The notes below the pieces were generated by a model. It ran no database searches. It was not told the DNA's origin and saw only the letters and a program-made list of their open reading frames with translations. 64,000 nt of DNA from Bacillus sp. M6-12 (GTDB lineage: Bacteria > Bacillota > Bacilli > Bacillales > DSM-1321): assembly GCF_002860285.1 (NCBI RefSeq), contig NZ_PGVF01000001.1, positions 248,001 through 312,000 of the forward strand. The letters are read 5' to 3'. The translations under genes and the position numbers were made by a program. This document shows, in pieces, positions 34,601-42,961 of this stretch (the stretch's first letter is position 1; the number at the start of each line of letters is the position of its first letter).

Positions 34601-34603
34601 CAA

Positions 34604-34637
34604 GAAAGCCCTCTATGCAAGAGGGTTGTTTCTTATG
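34604..34637 (+). terminator. rho-independent terminator
   Basis: CCCTCT / AGAGGG stem extended by AAGAAA / TTTCTT, after the 33950 gene. Confidence 0.65.
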
Positions 34638-34704
34638 TATTAAAGTTTCTATTCAAACATTCTTTTAGTGTCAAAAATAAAAAATAGAAAGAGAGGTATT
34701 CTTA

Positions 34705-35004
34705 TTGTCCCTGCTTTTGCTTGGTTTAATTTTAACAGCACCTTACCATCTCTTTAAATTCTTCAAAAATAAAACCTACAAAAAGAAACACGCTTGGGTG
34801 TATCCAATAGCTTATTTATGGGGGTTAAGTTTTGCTACTATATACGTATCATTGATGCTTGACTGGCTAAATGGGTGGCAGATGTTAGTTTTAGTTGTTT
34901 TAACGCTTTTACTTAGCCCTGCTGTGGTTTTTTTGAGCGAATTAGAAAAGGGAAAAAATATATCGAATGATTCTAACGAAGAAGAAGATAATGTGAACAA
35001 GTAA
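34705..35004 (+). CDS. small membrane protein
   Basis: This 99-residue protein has about three hydrophobic segments (2-17, 32-50, 55-75) and an acidic Asn/Glu-rich cytoplasmic tail. No family is recognised. The start is TTG at 34705 after AGAGAGG. A terminator (GGGAGC / GGCTCTC) follows at 35060-35093. Confidence 0.6.
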   Translation: MSLLLLGLILTAPYHLFKFFKNKTYKKKHAWVYPIAYLWGLSFATIYVSLMLDWLNGWQMLVLVVLTLLLSPAVVFLSELEKGKNISNDSNEEEDNVNK

Positions 35005-35059
35005 TCGAAAATATTTACTATGTATCAAAAAAGAGTTAATTAAACATGATTCTTAATGG

Positions 35060-35094
35060 CAAGGGAGCTTTCAAATGAAGGCTCTCTTTTTTGT
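35060..35094 (+). terminator. rho-independent terminator
   Basis: GGGAGC(TTTC) / (GAA)GGCTCTC stem and T-run after the 34705 gene. Confidence 0.65.
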
Positions 35095-35172
35095 AGAAAT
35101 GTAAAAATTGCATAGAATATATAGATTTTATGAAAAAGGTGTTTTGTAACACGTTAGAAAGGTGTGTTTTGG

Positions 35173-36207
35173 ATGGTATCTGAAGCTCAAGTTTTATTTA
35201 AAGAGGAAGAAATTGAAAAGAAAAAAATTGGTCGAAATCTTTACAATAGAAAGGGTTATCGTACAGGAGGAATGAGATTGGGAGACGCTTATCTGCAATT
35301 ATCAAAGGAAGAAAAAGAAAAATTAAATGGAGATATAACACATTTTAATTTGAATAAAATTTTAACTGTTTCCGAATACAACGCTCTATCCGAAGATATG
35401 AAAAAACTTTATATTAACCATTGGACAAAAAACTATCCGTTTGAAGAAGTAGCAGGGAAGTTTGGAAGTTCACAAGTATTAAAGTTTGAATGCAAACGAT
35501 TTGGATTAGGGTTGGAAAGTGTGTTAAAAACCGTTCAAAAGAAAGATGTTCATAAAGCAAAAGAAGACTTTATCAGCTTTGAAGTTTTCAAAGCATTTTC
35601 TAAAGAAGAGCAAATTTCTTATTTGAAGAAACTGAAAAAAGGAAAGCTCTTACTGAAAGTGTCAAAAGCGTGGGGAAAAAGTGATTCTTATGCGTATGTC
35701 ATCCTTAACAATGATAAAAAGCAGAAAGCAGTAAATAACAAGTCTAAAAAAGAAGTGAATCAAAATCAAACTACTATTACTGGTATCATTTCTTTCAAAG
35801 AGTTTAGCTCCTTATCGAAAAAAGAGCAATTCAATTACTTAACAAAACTGCGTAATGCAGATAGAAAAATATCTTTTGCCAAAATTTCAAGACAGTGGGG
35901 CAAAAACAATAACTATCTCAGAAATGCGTTCTTTTTATTAAAAAATGAATTACAACAGGGAGAGGTAAAAGTGGAGACAAAAGAAAAAGTGGAAAACAAA
36001 ACGAATATCCAGGCAGAGGAAAAGAAAATGGAAATCGTTGCACCACCTGTAACCTCACCAGCAACAAAGGAAGAAAAGAAGTCAGATTTTCAATTTAACA
36101 TTGAAAAAGAAGGTTTATCACTGGAAGAATTGCAACAGCTTCTAACAGGATTTGCTCCTTTACTAAAAGGACAAGCCTTAAAGATTAAACTTTCAATCGA
36201 ATCTTAA
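35173..36207 (+). CDS. protein with three helix-turn-helix-like repeats
   Basis: This 344-residue, basic protein contains three related blocks of about 50 residues. They share hydrophobic-[ST]..E/K-[YF]-x-[AS]-[LF]-S and a later basic helix with an aromatic-Gly pair: ILTVSEYNALSEDMKK with VAGKFGSS; FISFEVFKAFSKEEQ with VSKAWGKSD; IISFKEFSSLSKKEQ with ISRQWGKNN. The second half of each resembles a helix-turn-helix. A Lys/Glu-rich linker and a C-terminal acidic-amphipathic segment follow. I infer a DNA-binding architectural or regulatory protein. The ATG at 35173 lies eight bases after AAAGGTG; a GCATAGAATA box lies 63 bases upstream. Confidence 0.65.
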   Translation: MVSEAQVLFKEEEIEKKKIGRNLYNRKGYRTGGMRLGDAYLQLSKEEKEKLNGDITHFNLNKILTVSEYNALSEDMKKLYINHWTKNYPFEEVAGKFGSSQVLKFECKRFGLGLESVLKTVQKKDVHKAKEDFISFEVFKAFSKEEQISYLKKLKKGKLLLKVSKAWGKSDSYAYVILNNDKKQKAVNNKSKKEVNQNQTTITGIISFKEFSSLSKKEQFNYLTKLRNADRKISFAKISRQWGKNNNYLRNAFFLLKNELQQGEVKVETKEKVENKTNIQAEEKKMEIVAPPVTSPATKEEKKSDFQFNIEKEGLSLEELQQLLTGFAPLLKGQALKIKLSIES

Positions 36208-36240
36208 AAAAAGGGGCTATTTTAGCCTCTTTTTATTTTA
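36208..36240 (+). terminator. rho-independent terminator
   Basis: AAAAAGGGGCT / AGCCTCTTTTT stem directly after the 35173 gene. Confidence 0.75.
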
Positions 36241-36537
36241 CATATTGTTTTTATTTAAACATTTTAACTAATGAGGAAAAGGATTTTTTCAATACGTTCA
36301 AAGCGAATCATCAAACAAGAAACATGAGAAAATGGAGTCTTCCTTATAAAGAAAACCATTTAACTCCTGAATACAGGAGTTTTTTATTGATATGACCAAA
36401 CACATGATTATCCATTACCTAAGAGGGGAAATCCCTATATGAGAACAATGTTGTTATTGTCTAAACAATATGAAGGGTGGTAAAATTGACATACTAAAAT
36501 TTGACCAGATATTGTTTACATCTAAGGAGAAAGCATC
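36241..36537. other. intergenic region upstream of divIC
   Basis: I find no convincing gene. A second perfect terminator (ACTCCT / AGGAGT with T-run) lies at about 36364-36385 although the only frame before it is an 18-codon one without a ribosome site. The last 80 bases hold the divIC promoter region with its inverted repeat. Confidence 0.4.
36462..36518 (+). promoter_or_regulatory. divIC promoter region flanked by an inverted repeat
   Basis: TAAACAATAT (36462-36471) and ATATTGTTTA (36509-36518) are a perfect ten-base inverted repeat 37 bases apart. Between them lie TAAAAT (after a TTGTCT 18 bases upstream) and TTGACA, so either of two promoters would be bracketed by the repeat. It looks like a paired operator. 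Confidence 0.55.
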
Positions 36538-36915
36538 ATGTTAGCAAAAAAATATCAAGATTTACCTATGACAGAAAGAACGAAGAAAGACTTTATAACC
36601 ACTGTTCAGATTCAGCCCAATACGAAAATCAATAAATATGTAAAAAGAAGATTAATTGTCTTTTCCATCGTATCTGGAGTGCTCCTTATTAATGGTGGAG
36701 CAACCTTATATTCGCAATCACAAGAATTAGAGGAGAAACAGAAAGAATATATCCTTTTGAAAAAAGACTTAAAACAATTAAAAAAAGAAGGGAAAACCTT
36801 AGAAAACGAAGTAACTAAATTAGAAACACCCGAATACATAGAACAAATTGCCAGAAGAGACTATTTTCTTTCCAAAAAAGGAGAAATCCTTTTCCATATA
36901 CCAGAAAAAAAATAA
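36538..36915 (+). CDS. divIC: septum formation initiator DivIC
   Basis: This 125-residue protein has the length and layout of Bacillus DivIC, a bitopic division protein that bridges FtsL and DivIB. About 37 cytoplasmic residues precede one membrane helix (about 38-57). An extracytoplasmic coiled coil (about 60-95) then leads into the family ending EYIEQIARRDYFLSKKGEIL. It is probably an accessory copy beside a chromosomal gene. The ATG follows CTAAGGAGA. It is followed 18 bases later by a two-TM small protein gene. Its presence on an accessory element suggests interference with, or back-up for, host division. Confidence 0.85.
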   Translation: MLAKKYQDLPMTERTKKDFITTVQIQPNTKINKYVKRRLIVFSIVSGVLLINGGATLYSQSQELEEKQKEYILLKKDLKQLKKEGKTLENEVTKLETPEYIEQIARRDYFLSKKGEILFHIPEKK

Positions 36916-36933
36916 AACGGGAGAGAGAAGCAG

Positions 36934-37101
36934 ATGTCTACTTTTATAACCAGTATTTTATGGCTTATTGGATTTGTTGTCATTACTCGAACCATTAGTA
37001 TTGTCGGAGGAAGGTATAGTCGATTTATCAAAAGTACCTTTCAACAAGATTTAATCATTTCTATGATACTTACTTTTTTAGTGGTTTTTATTCTTAAATA
37101 A
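36934..37101 (+). CDS. small two-TM membrane protein (55 aa)
   Basis: A 55-codon frame starting MSTFITSILWLIGFVVITRT, with hydrophobic segments at about 5-22 and 39-54, separated by a basic loop. CGGGAGAGAG precedes the ATG by six bases. It sits 18 bases after divIC and before a perfect terminator, so it is the second gene of that operon. No family is recognised. Confidence 0.65.
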   Translation: MSTFITSILWLIGFVVITRTISIVGGRYSRFIKSTFQQDLIISMILTFLVVFILK

Positions 37102-37130
37102 AAGAAGTGATGAAATGATAATGTTAAAAA

Positions 37131-37160
37131 TTGAACCCCCTTTTAAATAAGGGGGTTCTG
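37131..37160. terminator. strong terminator between converging genes
   Basis: GAACCCCCTT / AAGGGGGTTC perfect stem; it serves the divIC operon and possibly the converging 37162 gene. Confidence 0.85.
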
Positions 37161-37161
37161 T

Positions 37162-37473
37162 TTATTGAATCCAGCATTTTTCTTTCCAATCCTGCTGTCC
37201 TATAAAATAAGGGTTCTTCACTAAGGCTTTTTCGTTCCATTCCTCATACTTTCCCAACCAATCTTCACCTAACTCAAATAAAGCCTCTATATTTGCCTCT
37301 GAACGTGCTTCTAACAAGCAATAACCTGTTGTGCCACGCTCATACATTTGAAGGGTATAGAAGCCAAGCTGTCGGCTTATATAGCAATAAACGTCATGAT
37401 TCACACGCTGGTAAACATGAAAGGTAGGTGTAAAAAACCATCCTTCTTTTTCTGTTAAACCGAAATAAAACAT
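37162..37473 (-). CDS. hypothetical protein
   Basis: This 103-residue aromatic-rich protein (MFYFGLTEKEGWFFTPTFHV) appears soluble and mixed alpha/beta. No family is recognised. The ATG follows AAGGAGTG. Confidence 0.6.
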   Translation of the reverse strand: MFYFGLTEKEGWFFTPTFHVYQRVNHDVYCYISRQLGFYTLQMYERGTTGYCLLEARSEANIEALFELGEDWLGKYEEWNEKALVKNPYFIGQQDWKEKCWIQ

Positions 37474-37733
37474 ATATACACTCCTTATATGTACACTTTG
37501 TTCAAGAGTACAAAAAAATTAGACCTTCTAATAAAAACAATATATCTTCTTATCCTTATAACATTTTTATATAAAATCCTTTTTTATTTAAATTTGTATA
37601 TTATATGCGATTACCAACAACGTATCAAATAGCGACTTTGCCTATATATCTTTTATGTCATCTTTCAATCATGCTTTTATTTAAACACAATTTAAATGTT
37701 TTATCATTATAAACTGAAAAACAGAAGGCTATA

Positions 37734-38231
37734 TCATCCTTCTGCTCTTTTATCCAATGGATACGAAGCTAAATGTACTTCAAAATATGACTTTCCATCT
37801 TTCACTTTTTTCTGCATTTCATTGATTACCCATTTTCCTGAATGAATAATCACTTCTTTTTCATTTGTAAAACATCCATATTCAATATGTTGATTTACAA
37901 TAAGTCCTTTTTGCTTTTGTGCAATAAGCAAAACAGAAATAAGTTCTTCTTTTTCCCCATTGATTAACTCTGCTGGAATAAAGTCCTCTAAACCAAATCC
38001 AAGAGAAACACTTTCATCTAATGACCATGAAGATAGAGAATTCCAATGCTGATAAATGCCACCTATTTTCAAATCACTTTTTTTAATTTTTGTACCTCTA
38101 TATACCTCTGGAACAAATTCTTGTTTTTCTTCTGCTATCTGACATAGATAAGAACTGTTTTTATTAGAAAATATATAATCAGCTATTTCAGTTGCTTCTT
38201 CATTTGTCATTTCTCCAACAATATTTAGCAC
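37734..38231 (-). CDS. ADP-ribosyltransferase-like protein (R-S-ExE type)
   Basis: This 165-residue protein shows the three landmarks of the R-S-E class of mono-ADP-ribosyltransferases in order. They are an arginine in EVYRGTKI (R45), a serine cluster after a strand (LSSWSLDESVSLGFG, S67-S70), and an ExE ahead of a strand (NEKEVIIHSG, E124 and E126). ExE usually marks arginine-directed enzymes. There is no signal peptide and no fused delivery domain, so an intracellular role, for example modifying a host or phage protein, is more likely than a secreted toxin. I placed the start at the GTG at 38231, seven bases after AAGGAAGG. Confidence 0.7.
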   Translation of the reverse strand: MLNIVGEMTNEEATEIADYIFSNKNSSYLCQIAEEKQEFVPEVYRGTKIKKSDLKIGGIYQHWNSLSSWSLDESVSLGFGLEDFIPAELINGEKEELISVLLIAQKQKGLIVNQHIEYGCFTNEKEVIIHSGKWVINEMQKKVKDGKSYFEVHLASYPLDKRAEG

Positions 38232-38398
38232 CCTTACACCTTCCTTTTCATCCACATTTATTGATATTATCTAAAAAAATCGAATTTATTTCTGCATAAG
38301 ATTGGTTGAATAATGCTTTAGGTTTCTAAAAAATGCTGAGAATCCATAACGAGTAAGTGATAAGTTTATATTTTTGTAAAAAATGTTTTCTTTTTATA

Positions 38399-38427
38399 TT
38401 GACTATTGGCAATATAATATATTATCA
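38399..38427 (+). promoter_or_regulatory. promoter with shared operator variant (38606 operon)
   Basis: TTGACT at 38399-38404 and TTATCA at 38422-38427 with a 17-base spacer (or TATCAT with 18). TTGACTATTGGCAATA is a variant of the shared operator. A roughly 170-base leader follows, with an AGACG / CGTCT hairpin near 38450-38475 and a GCATAAGATA box at 38522-38531 that may be a second promoter. Confidence 0.6.
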
Positions 38428-38605
38428 TGTTTATAGGACTTGTTATTAGACGAATTTACACATAAAAGCGTCTTCATTAGACGCAACACACAGAATCTTG
38501 ATTAATTTTTCCATTTTTTTTGCATAAGATAAATGGTTAAAAAGATACAAGAGTCTACATAATTGTAGAAATTTCAACAGGTTTCAACTTAAAAGGAGAG
38601 ATTTT

Positions 38606-39169
38606 ATGAGTAATCAAGTAGTTTTCAAGAAAGTCTTCACTCAAGAGGAAAAAGATATTTTTCATCAAGTGAAAAAAGACGTATGGGAAGGAACTGGATA
38701 TGACATGGAATATGGGCGTGAGGGTTCGGATTTATATATCGCTTACGTAAACGGTATTCCAGGTGGAACATTTGAGTTTACACCCTATTCACAGTTTACG
38801 AGACCATTTATGAGAGAATTATTTGATGATGTTGTACAAAAAGATATGACGGTTGTGGAACTGGATAGCTTTGCTGTCTTGCCAGAATACAGAGGTCTAC
38901 TTGGTCGAGAAATCGTTCGTTTCATGATTTTTTACGCACAAACCTATGGATACACGCATGGTATTGGAATTTCCGCACCATCTGTATTTAAATCTTTCAA
39001 TAATACTTATCACATTAGAGGAGAGCAAGTAAAAGAATCTATGTGGTACAAAGGTGATGACGTTATACCAACATTATTTTATCTAAAAGAGGTTTATGAC
39101 AATCTTGAAGATGAAAAGTATGCGTGGTATGAAACACCAATTGAAGCGAAAGAGGAGGTAGTGGCATAA
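38606..39169 (+). CDS. GNAT / autoinducer-synthase-fold acyltransferase
   Basis: This 187-residue protein has the GNAT fold as seen in acyl-homoserine-lactone-synthase-like members. A conserved acidic strand ([15 protein letters not shown]) leads to an [16 protein letters not shown] segment in the position of the acetyl-CoA loop and helix, then [15 protein letters not shown]. The N-terminal [12 protein letters not shown] region precedes the substrate strands. The acyl donor and acceptor are unknown. The stop codon overlaps the ATG of the chemoreceptor gene by one base (TAATG), so the two are translationally coupled. The ATG follows AAAAGGAGAG. Confidence 0.7.
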   Translation: MSNQVVFKKVFTQEEKDIFHQVKKDVWEGTGYDMEYGREGSDLYIAYVNGIPGGTFEFTPYSQFTRPFMRELFDDVVQKDMTVVELDSFAVLPEYRGLLGREIVRFMIFYAQTYGYTHGIGISAPSVFKSFNNTYHIRGEQVKESMWYKGDDVIPTLFYLKEVYDNLEDEKYAWYETPIEAKEEVVA

Positions 39170-40638
39170 TGAACCACGAACTATTGAGAAAAAGAAATAA
39201 TTGGGTAACTTTTGTATTTGGTGGAACAATTCTAACAGTTCAAATATTGAATATCATATTCGGTATTCCATTGGGACTTGTTTTCTCTATTTTAGGTATT
39301 TTGGGTGGTGTACTTGGTTCTGCTACGCTTGTGGCGAATAAAACCAAATGGAAAGACCAATTAGCTGTACCTATGAAATATTTCAACTTGATTGTTATTG
39401 CAGTCTTTTGGTTTGTCGTTCTAAACTTAGACCCTCATATGATTAATATTATGGCAATGTTTTTCTTTATTGCTGTTATGGGGATTTACCAAGACAAACT
39501 AATCAACCTTTTAACTATTACAGTTGTTATCAGCCTATTGAGCTATTTCTTCCTTACACAAGGAGATGTTATTTTCCATTCTACAAGTGTAATTGACCTA
39601 ATTTACTACATTCTGATGTTCGTTTTCGTATCTATTTCGTGCTTTATGCAATCTATGTTTAATAGAAAATTGCAAACAGAGGTTGAAGTACAAAAAGAAG
39701 AAGCGATTACTTCTAAAGAATCAATGGAAAATATCTTGAAGCGAGTAAGAGATTCCCTTGTTTCGGTTAAAGAATATCAAGAAGGATTGAATCAGACAAC
39801 AGAGGTAGCAAGTATGCAATCTGCTGAAATCATTCAATCTATTCAAAGCATTGTAGAATCTTTTGATATTCAAACAGAACAATCAAATGAATTGGTAAGT
39901 GGAATGGTTGAAACAAACTATCAAGTGGAAGATATGACAAAATCCATGCAAGACATGAATGAATACCTTGTTTCTACACAAGAAGCAACGAAAGAAAGTG
40001 AAAAACGAATTGTTGTATTGGAACATGATTTAGAGAGTTTTAACGGAGATATTCAAAAAACCATTGATTACATGCAAGAGCTACATTTGGAAACAGAGCA
40101 CATTGAGCAAATCATTCAAACGATTGCTGATATTTCGGCTCAAACAAACTTATTGGCACTTAACGCAAGTATCGAGGCCGCTCGTGCTGGTGAGCATGGA
40201 AAAGGTTTTGCAGTGGTAGCAGAAGAAGTTCGTAAATTGGCTGAATCATCTAAACAATCATCTCAATCTATTTCAAACCTTCTATTGACCTTTAGAGAAC
40301 GTATTTCTTCAGCGTCAAATACGATTTCTGAATCTCAATCTTCGATTGAAAAGAACAGAGAGAGTATGCAAGAAGTTAAAAATATTTTCACTGATGTTGA
40401 ATCCAATATTCAAAGTGTCTCGAACAAAACGAAAAATCTTCAAGATTTTATCATTTCCGTACAAGGCATGATGCAAGAGGTAGAGGCAAAAGCAGAAGAA
40501 AGTGTTACCATGACGGAATCGAATAAACGAAGCCTTCATGAAGTATTAGAGCTTGTTTCTACTCAACACGAAGAAATTGGTTCTCTATCGGATGGATTTA
40601 AGAATATTGAACACAAACTACAAGAATTAAATCATTAA
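39169..40638 (+). CDS. methyl-accepting chemotaxis-type receptor without a large sensor domain
   Basis: This 489-residue protein has five or six hydrophobic segments in residues 12-165 and then a cytoplasmic MCP signalling domain. The hairpin tip is clear at about 315-365 ([20 protein letters not shown], then [17 protein letters not shown]). No extracytoplasmic ligand domain or HAMP domain is evident, so the membrane part itself may sense the stimulus. It is translationally coupled to the GNAT protein upstream, which suggests that the two act on one signal. A terminator follows. Confidence 0.88.
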   Translation: MNHELLRKRNNWVTFVFGGTILTVQILNIIFGIPLGLVFSILGILGGVLGSATLVANKTKWKDQLAVPMKYFNLIVIAVFWFVVLNLDPHMINIMAMFFFIAVMGIYQDKLINLLTITVVISLLSYFFLTQGDVIFHSTSVIDLIYYILMFVFVSISCFMQSMFNRKLQTEVEVQKEEAITSKESMENILKRVRDSLVSVKEYQEGLNQTTEVASMQSAEIIQSIQSIVESFDIQTEQSNELVSGMVETNYQVEDMTKSMQDMNEYLVSTQEATKESEKRIVVLEHDLESFNGDIQKTIDYMQELHLETEHIEQIIQTIADISAQTNLLALNASIEAARAGEHGKGFAVVAEEVRKLAESSKQSSQSISNLLLTFRERISSASNTISESQSSIEKNRESMQEVKNIFTDVESNIQSVSNKTKNLQDFIISVQGMMQEVEAKAEESVTMTESNKRSLHEVLELVSTQHEEIGSLSDGFKNIEHKLQELNH

Positions 40639-40644
40639 TTACCA

Positions 40645-40678
40645 AAAGACCCTATTGAAATCAATAGGGTTCTTTTTT
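40645..40678 (+). terminator. rho-independent terminator
   Basis: GACCCTATTG / CAATAGGGTTC stem and T-run after the receptor gene. Confidence 0.8.
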
Positions 40679-40697
40679 GTTCAAAATTTTTGGCGTA

Positions 40698-40733
40698 GAA
40701 AAAGCATAGGGATTTCATTCCCTATGCTTTCTT
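40698..40733 (-). terminator. rho-independent terminator
   Basis: AAAGCATAGGGA / TCCCTATGCTTT perfect stem after the secreted repeat-protein gene; both flanks give T- or A-runs. Confidence 0.8.
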
Positions 40734-40741
40734 ATCTTCAT

Positions 40742-41602
40742 TTATTTAACAGGCAATGTTGCGAAGGGTTGGTCAGTTACGTCTAAGACTTTATCAATGT
40801 CCAAAACGCCACCATTGACGCTATAAAGCATTTCACCTACAACCGTTAAGTGTCTATTTAACCCATATTTCAGCACTACTGCTTTATCATTGTCTGCTAA
40901 TCTATATAATTGCCCTTGTGTCGTTTGTAAATAGTAAGTTGGCACATAGCCTCCTTTTAAGGTGTCAAACGCATTACGAACAATGAATTTACCTGATGCT
41001 TGAACAGTAGAAGAATTGCTTGATACCTTATCTACATCAAGAGTGGCTTTTCCTTCTGGATAAGAAACTTTTCCTTCAACCGTAAGCGATTTGTTATAAC
41101 CGTACTTCAATACAGTTGCTCTGTCATTATCTGCAACTTTAAACATTTGTGTTCCAGCCTGGAAGTACACATTCGTCACGTAAGAGGTTTTTCCAGTAGA
41201 GCTTTTAACTACATCTCTAACTTGAATGAATTTACCTGTTCCTTTATATGAAGTAAATTCTCCACTTACAGTATCAATATCCAACACTCTTTTTCCTGTT
41301 ACAGTATTTACGAACTTACCTTTTACCGTAATGGTTTTTCCCATTCCGTATTTTTGAGCAACAGCTCTATCGTTATCCGCTACAGGGATAAATTGACTTC
41401 CAGTTTGGAAATGAAGAACTTTGAAAGAGATATATCTTCCAGTACGAGGGTCTTTCTGTGTTTCAATACGGTCTACAAACTTCCCTGTCGCTTGATACGT
41501 TGTATCTTGTACAATGCTTGTTGCAAAACTTTCAACTCCTAAAGAACTTACCATTGCAACGGTAACGCCTAATCCTAACATAATTTTATTTTTTGTTTTC
41601 AA
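40742..41602 (-). CDS. secreted protein with three tandem repeats
   Basis: This 286-residue protein has a signal peptide (cleavage near SFA-TS) and three copies of a module of about 75 residues. Each contains A(T/S)GKF(V/I), a strand pair ending in (F/L)Q(T/A)(G/T), then (V/L)ADND(R/K)A, KYG, a (T/L)TV.G strand and L(D)(I/V)DKV. The modules resemble small beta-barrels. No wall anchor is present. I infer a secreted binding protein of unknown target. I chose the TTG at 41602, seven bases after AAAGGTGG, over the TTG six codons upstream. Confidence 0.7.
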   Translation of the reverse strand: MKTKNKIMLGLGVTVAMVSSLGVESFATSIVQDTTYQATGKFVDRIETQKDPRTGRYISFKVLHFQTGSQFIPVADNDRAVAQKYGMGKTITVKGKFVNTVTGKRVLDIDTVSGEFTSYKGTGKFIQVRDVVKSSTGKTSYVTNVYFQAGTQMFKVADNDRATVLKYGYNKSLTVEGKVSYPEGKATLDVDKVSSNSSTVQASGKFIVRNAFDTLKGGYVPTYYLQTTQGQLYRLADNDKAVVLKYGLNRHLTVVGEMLYSVNGGVLDIDKVLDVTDQPFATLPVK

Positions 41603-41785
41603 TTTTTTTCCACCTTTCAATTATAAAATTTCGATTATTTATTATAGATTTTTCATTATTGAATATAACTGATAATTCCAGTAATCAAGCTGATTTCAAC
41701 CAGTTTTTAGTCATATTTTTCTCTCAATATTGTTTTTATTCAAACGGAATTTAAATAGAGTTATACTAAACATGAGGTGAAAAGA

Positions 41786-42127
41786 ATGACGATTCGAGAT
41801 AGGGGAACGAAAAAGTGGACTTCTCTTATGCTAACAGAACATGTGGAGCAGTTAAGAGATTATTTTGAAGATGAATACTATCGGGTAGAAAAGCCTGAAA
41901 TAGACGAGCAACAATTAGAAGAAATGAATGATAAAATCCATGAAGCAATAGAGTTCCATTATAAAATCCATGTTACACACTATCAAAAAGGTCATTACCA
42001 GGATATAAAGGGACATATTCATTATGTAAATCCAATTGACCAAACTCTTTATATTGTAGACAATGATGGGTTTAGAAATAAAGTAACAATAAGCGATATT
42101 CTCAACATTCAAATTCTGAATGAATAA
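41786..42127 (+). CDS. YolD-like protein
   Basis: This 113-residue protein matches the YolD family: an N-terminal IRDRGTKKWTSLMLTEHVEQ, a helical Glu-rich stretch and a beta C-terminus (IKGHIHYVNPIDQTLYIVD). YolD-like genes usually precede Y-family DNA polymerase genes (UvrX type) and belong to the damage response. Here no polymerase gene follows; the next gene is methyltransferase-like. The ATG at 41786 is six bases after AGGTG. It has a weak terminator at about 42130-42156. Confidence 0.8.
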   Translation: MTIRDRGTKKWTSLMLTEHVEQLRDYFEDEYYRVEKPEIDEQQLEEMNDKIHEAIEFHYKIHVTHYQKGHYQDIKGHIHYVNPIDQTLYIVDNDGFRNKVTISDILNIQILNE

Positions 42128-42250
42128 GAGCTTCCTACCTGATAGGAGGTTTTTTAGTGTCTCTTTTATGGCTATAGCATAAAACGCATAAGATAAAGAA
42201 GATTTTATATAAAAATGGAACATATTTTTGTACATGAAAAAGGAGAAGAT

Positions 42251-42865
42251 ATGATGCAAACTTTACTTATGAATGAAACAGTGGATGAAGCACCAGTGAA
42301 GAAGGAGAGAAAGTACCAACGAATAATTGACCAACGAAAGACATTACTTGAATTGGGTAGAAAAGAGTATTTAGCAAAAACAAAAAATATGGAATACGAC
42401 ATGGAAATGGATTGTATTGACCATTTCTTTGAGTGTGAAGGATACAAAACGTATGAGGATATTGCTACATTTGCTAAATCTATCGGAGTAGAACGTGTTT
42501 TTGATATTGGTTGTGCTTATGGTCATCAAAGTGAAACCTTTTTAAAAGAAGGGCTTGACTATATTGGGGTAACTGACCATACAGCAAATTTCTGGAACAA
42601 AGATAACTTCCAGTACATCATTAACCGCTATCCATGTGAATTGCCTGTACAAAAAGGGGATTTAGGTGTATCGGTGTTATGTTTGACTTGGAATGTGTAT
42701 CTGTATGAAAATGAAAAAACCTTAACGGAACAATGTGAAGCCTTGCAACGTGATTTTGAACATTGTTTACTCTACATTCAGCCTGACCGTATGGAATTTG
42801 TTAGTCGGTATTTCAAAAAGGTAGAAAAGGTAGGCGGAGGCTTATACTATTTCAGTAACAAATAA
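42251..42865 (+). CDS. SAM-dependent methyltransferase-like protein
   Basis: This protein of about 204 residues has a Rossmann motif I, RVFDIGCAYGHQSETFL, followed by strand/helix repeats, as in class I SAM-dependent methyltransferases. No substrate-specifying motif (such as NPPY or DPPY) is visible, so the target is unknown. The first 65 residues are charged and helical. The ATG at 42251, or the next codon at 42254, follows AAAAAGGAG. A GCATAAGATA box lies at 42186-42195, about 55 bases before the start. A terminator follows. Confidence 0.65.
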   Translation: MMQTLLMNETVDEAPVKKERKYQRIIDQRKTLLELGRKEYLAKTKNMEYDMEMDCIDHFFECEGYKTYEDIATFAKSIGVERVFDIGCAYGHQSETFLKEGLDYIGVTDHTANFWNKDNFQYIINRYPCELPVQKGDLGVSVLCLTWNVYLYENEKTLTEQCEALQRDFEHCLLYIQPDRMEFVSRYFKKVEKVGGGLYYFSNK

Positions 42866-42872
42866 GATGATA

Positions 42873-42911
42873 AAGAGGACTCCTGCAAAATAGGGGTCCT
42901 TCTTTTTTTAT
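42873..42911 (+). terminator. rho-independent terminator
   Basis: AGGACTCC / GGGGTCCT stem extended by flanking A/T pairs, after the methyltransferase-like gene. Confidence 0.7.
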
Positions 42912-42961
42912 TGAAAAGGTATAGTAAATGAAAAAGAAACGGAAAAAGGAGGGAGAGTAAA

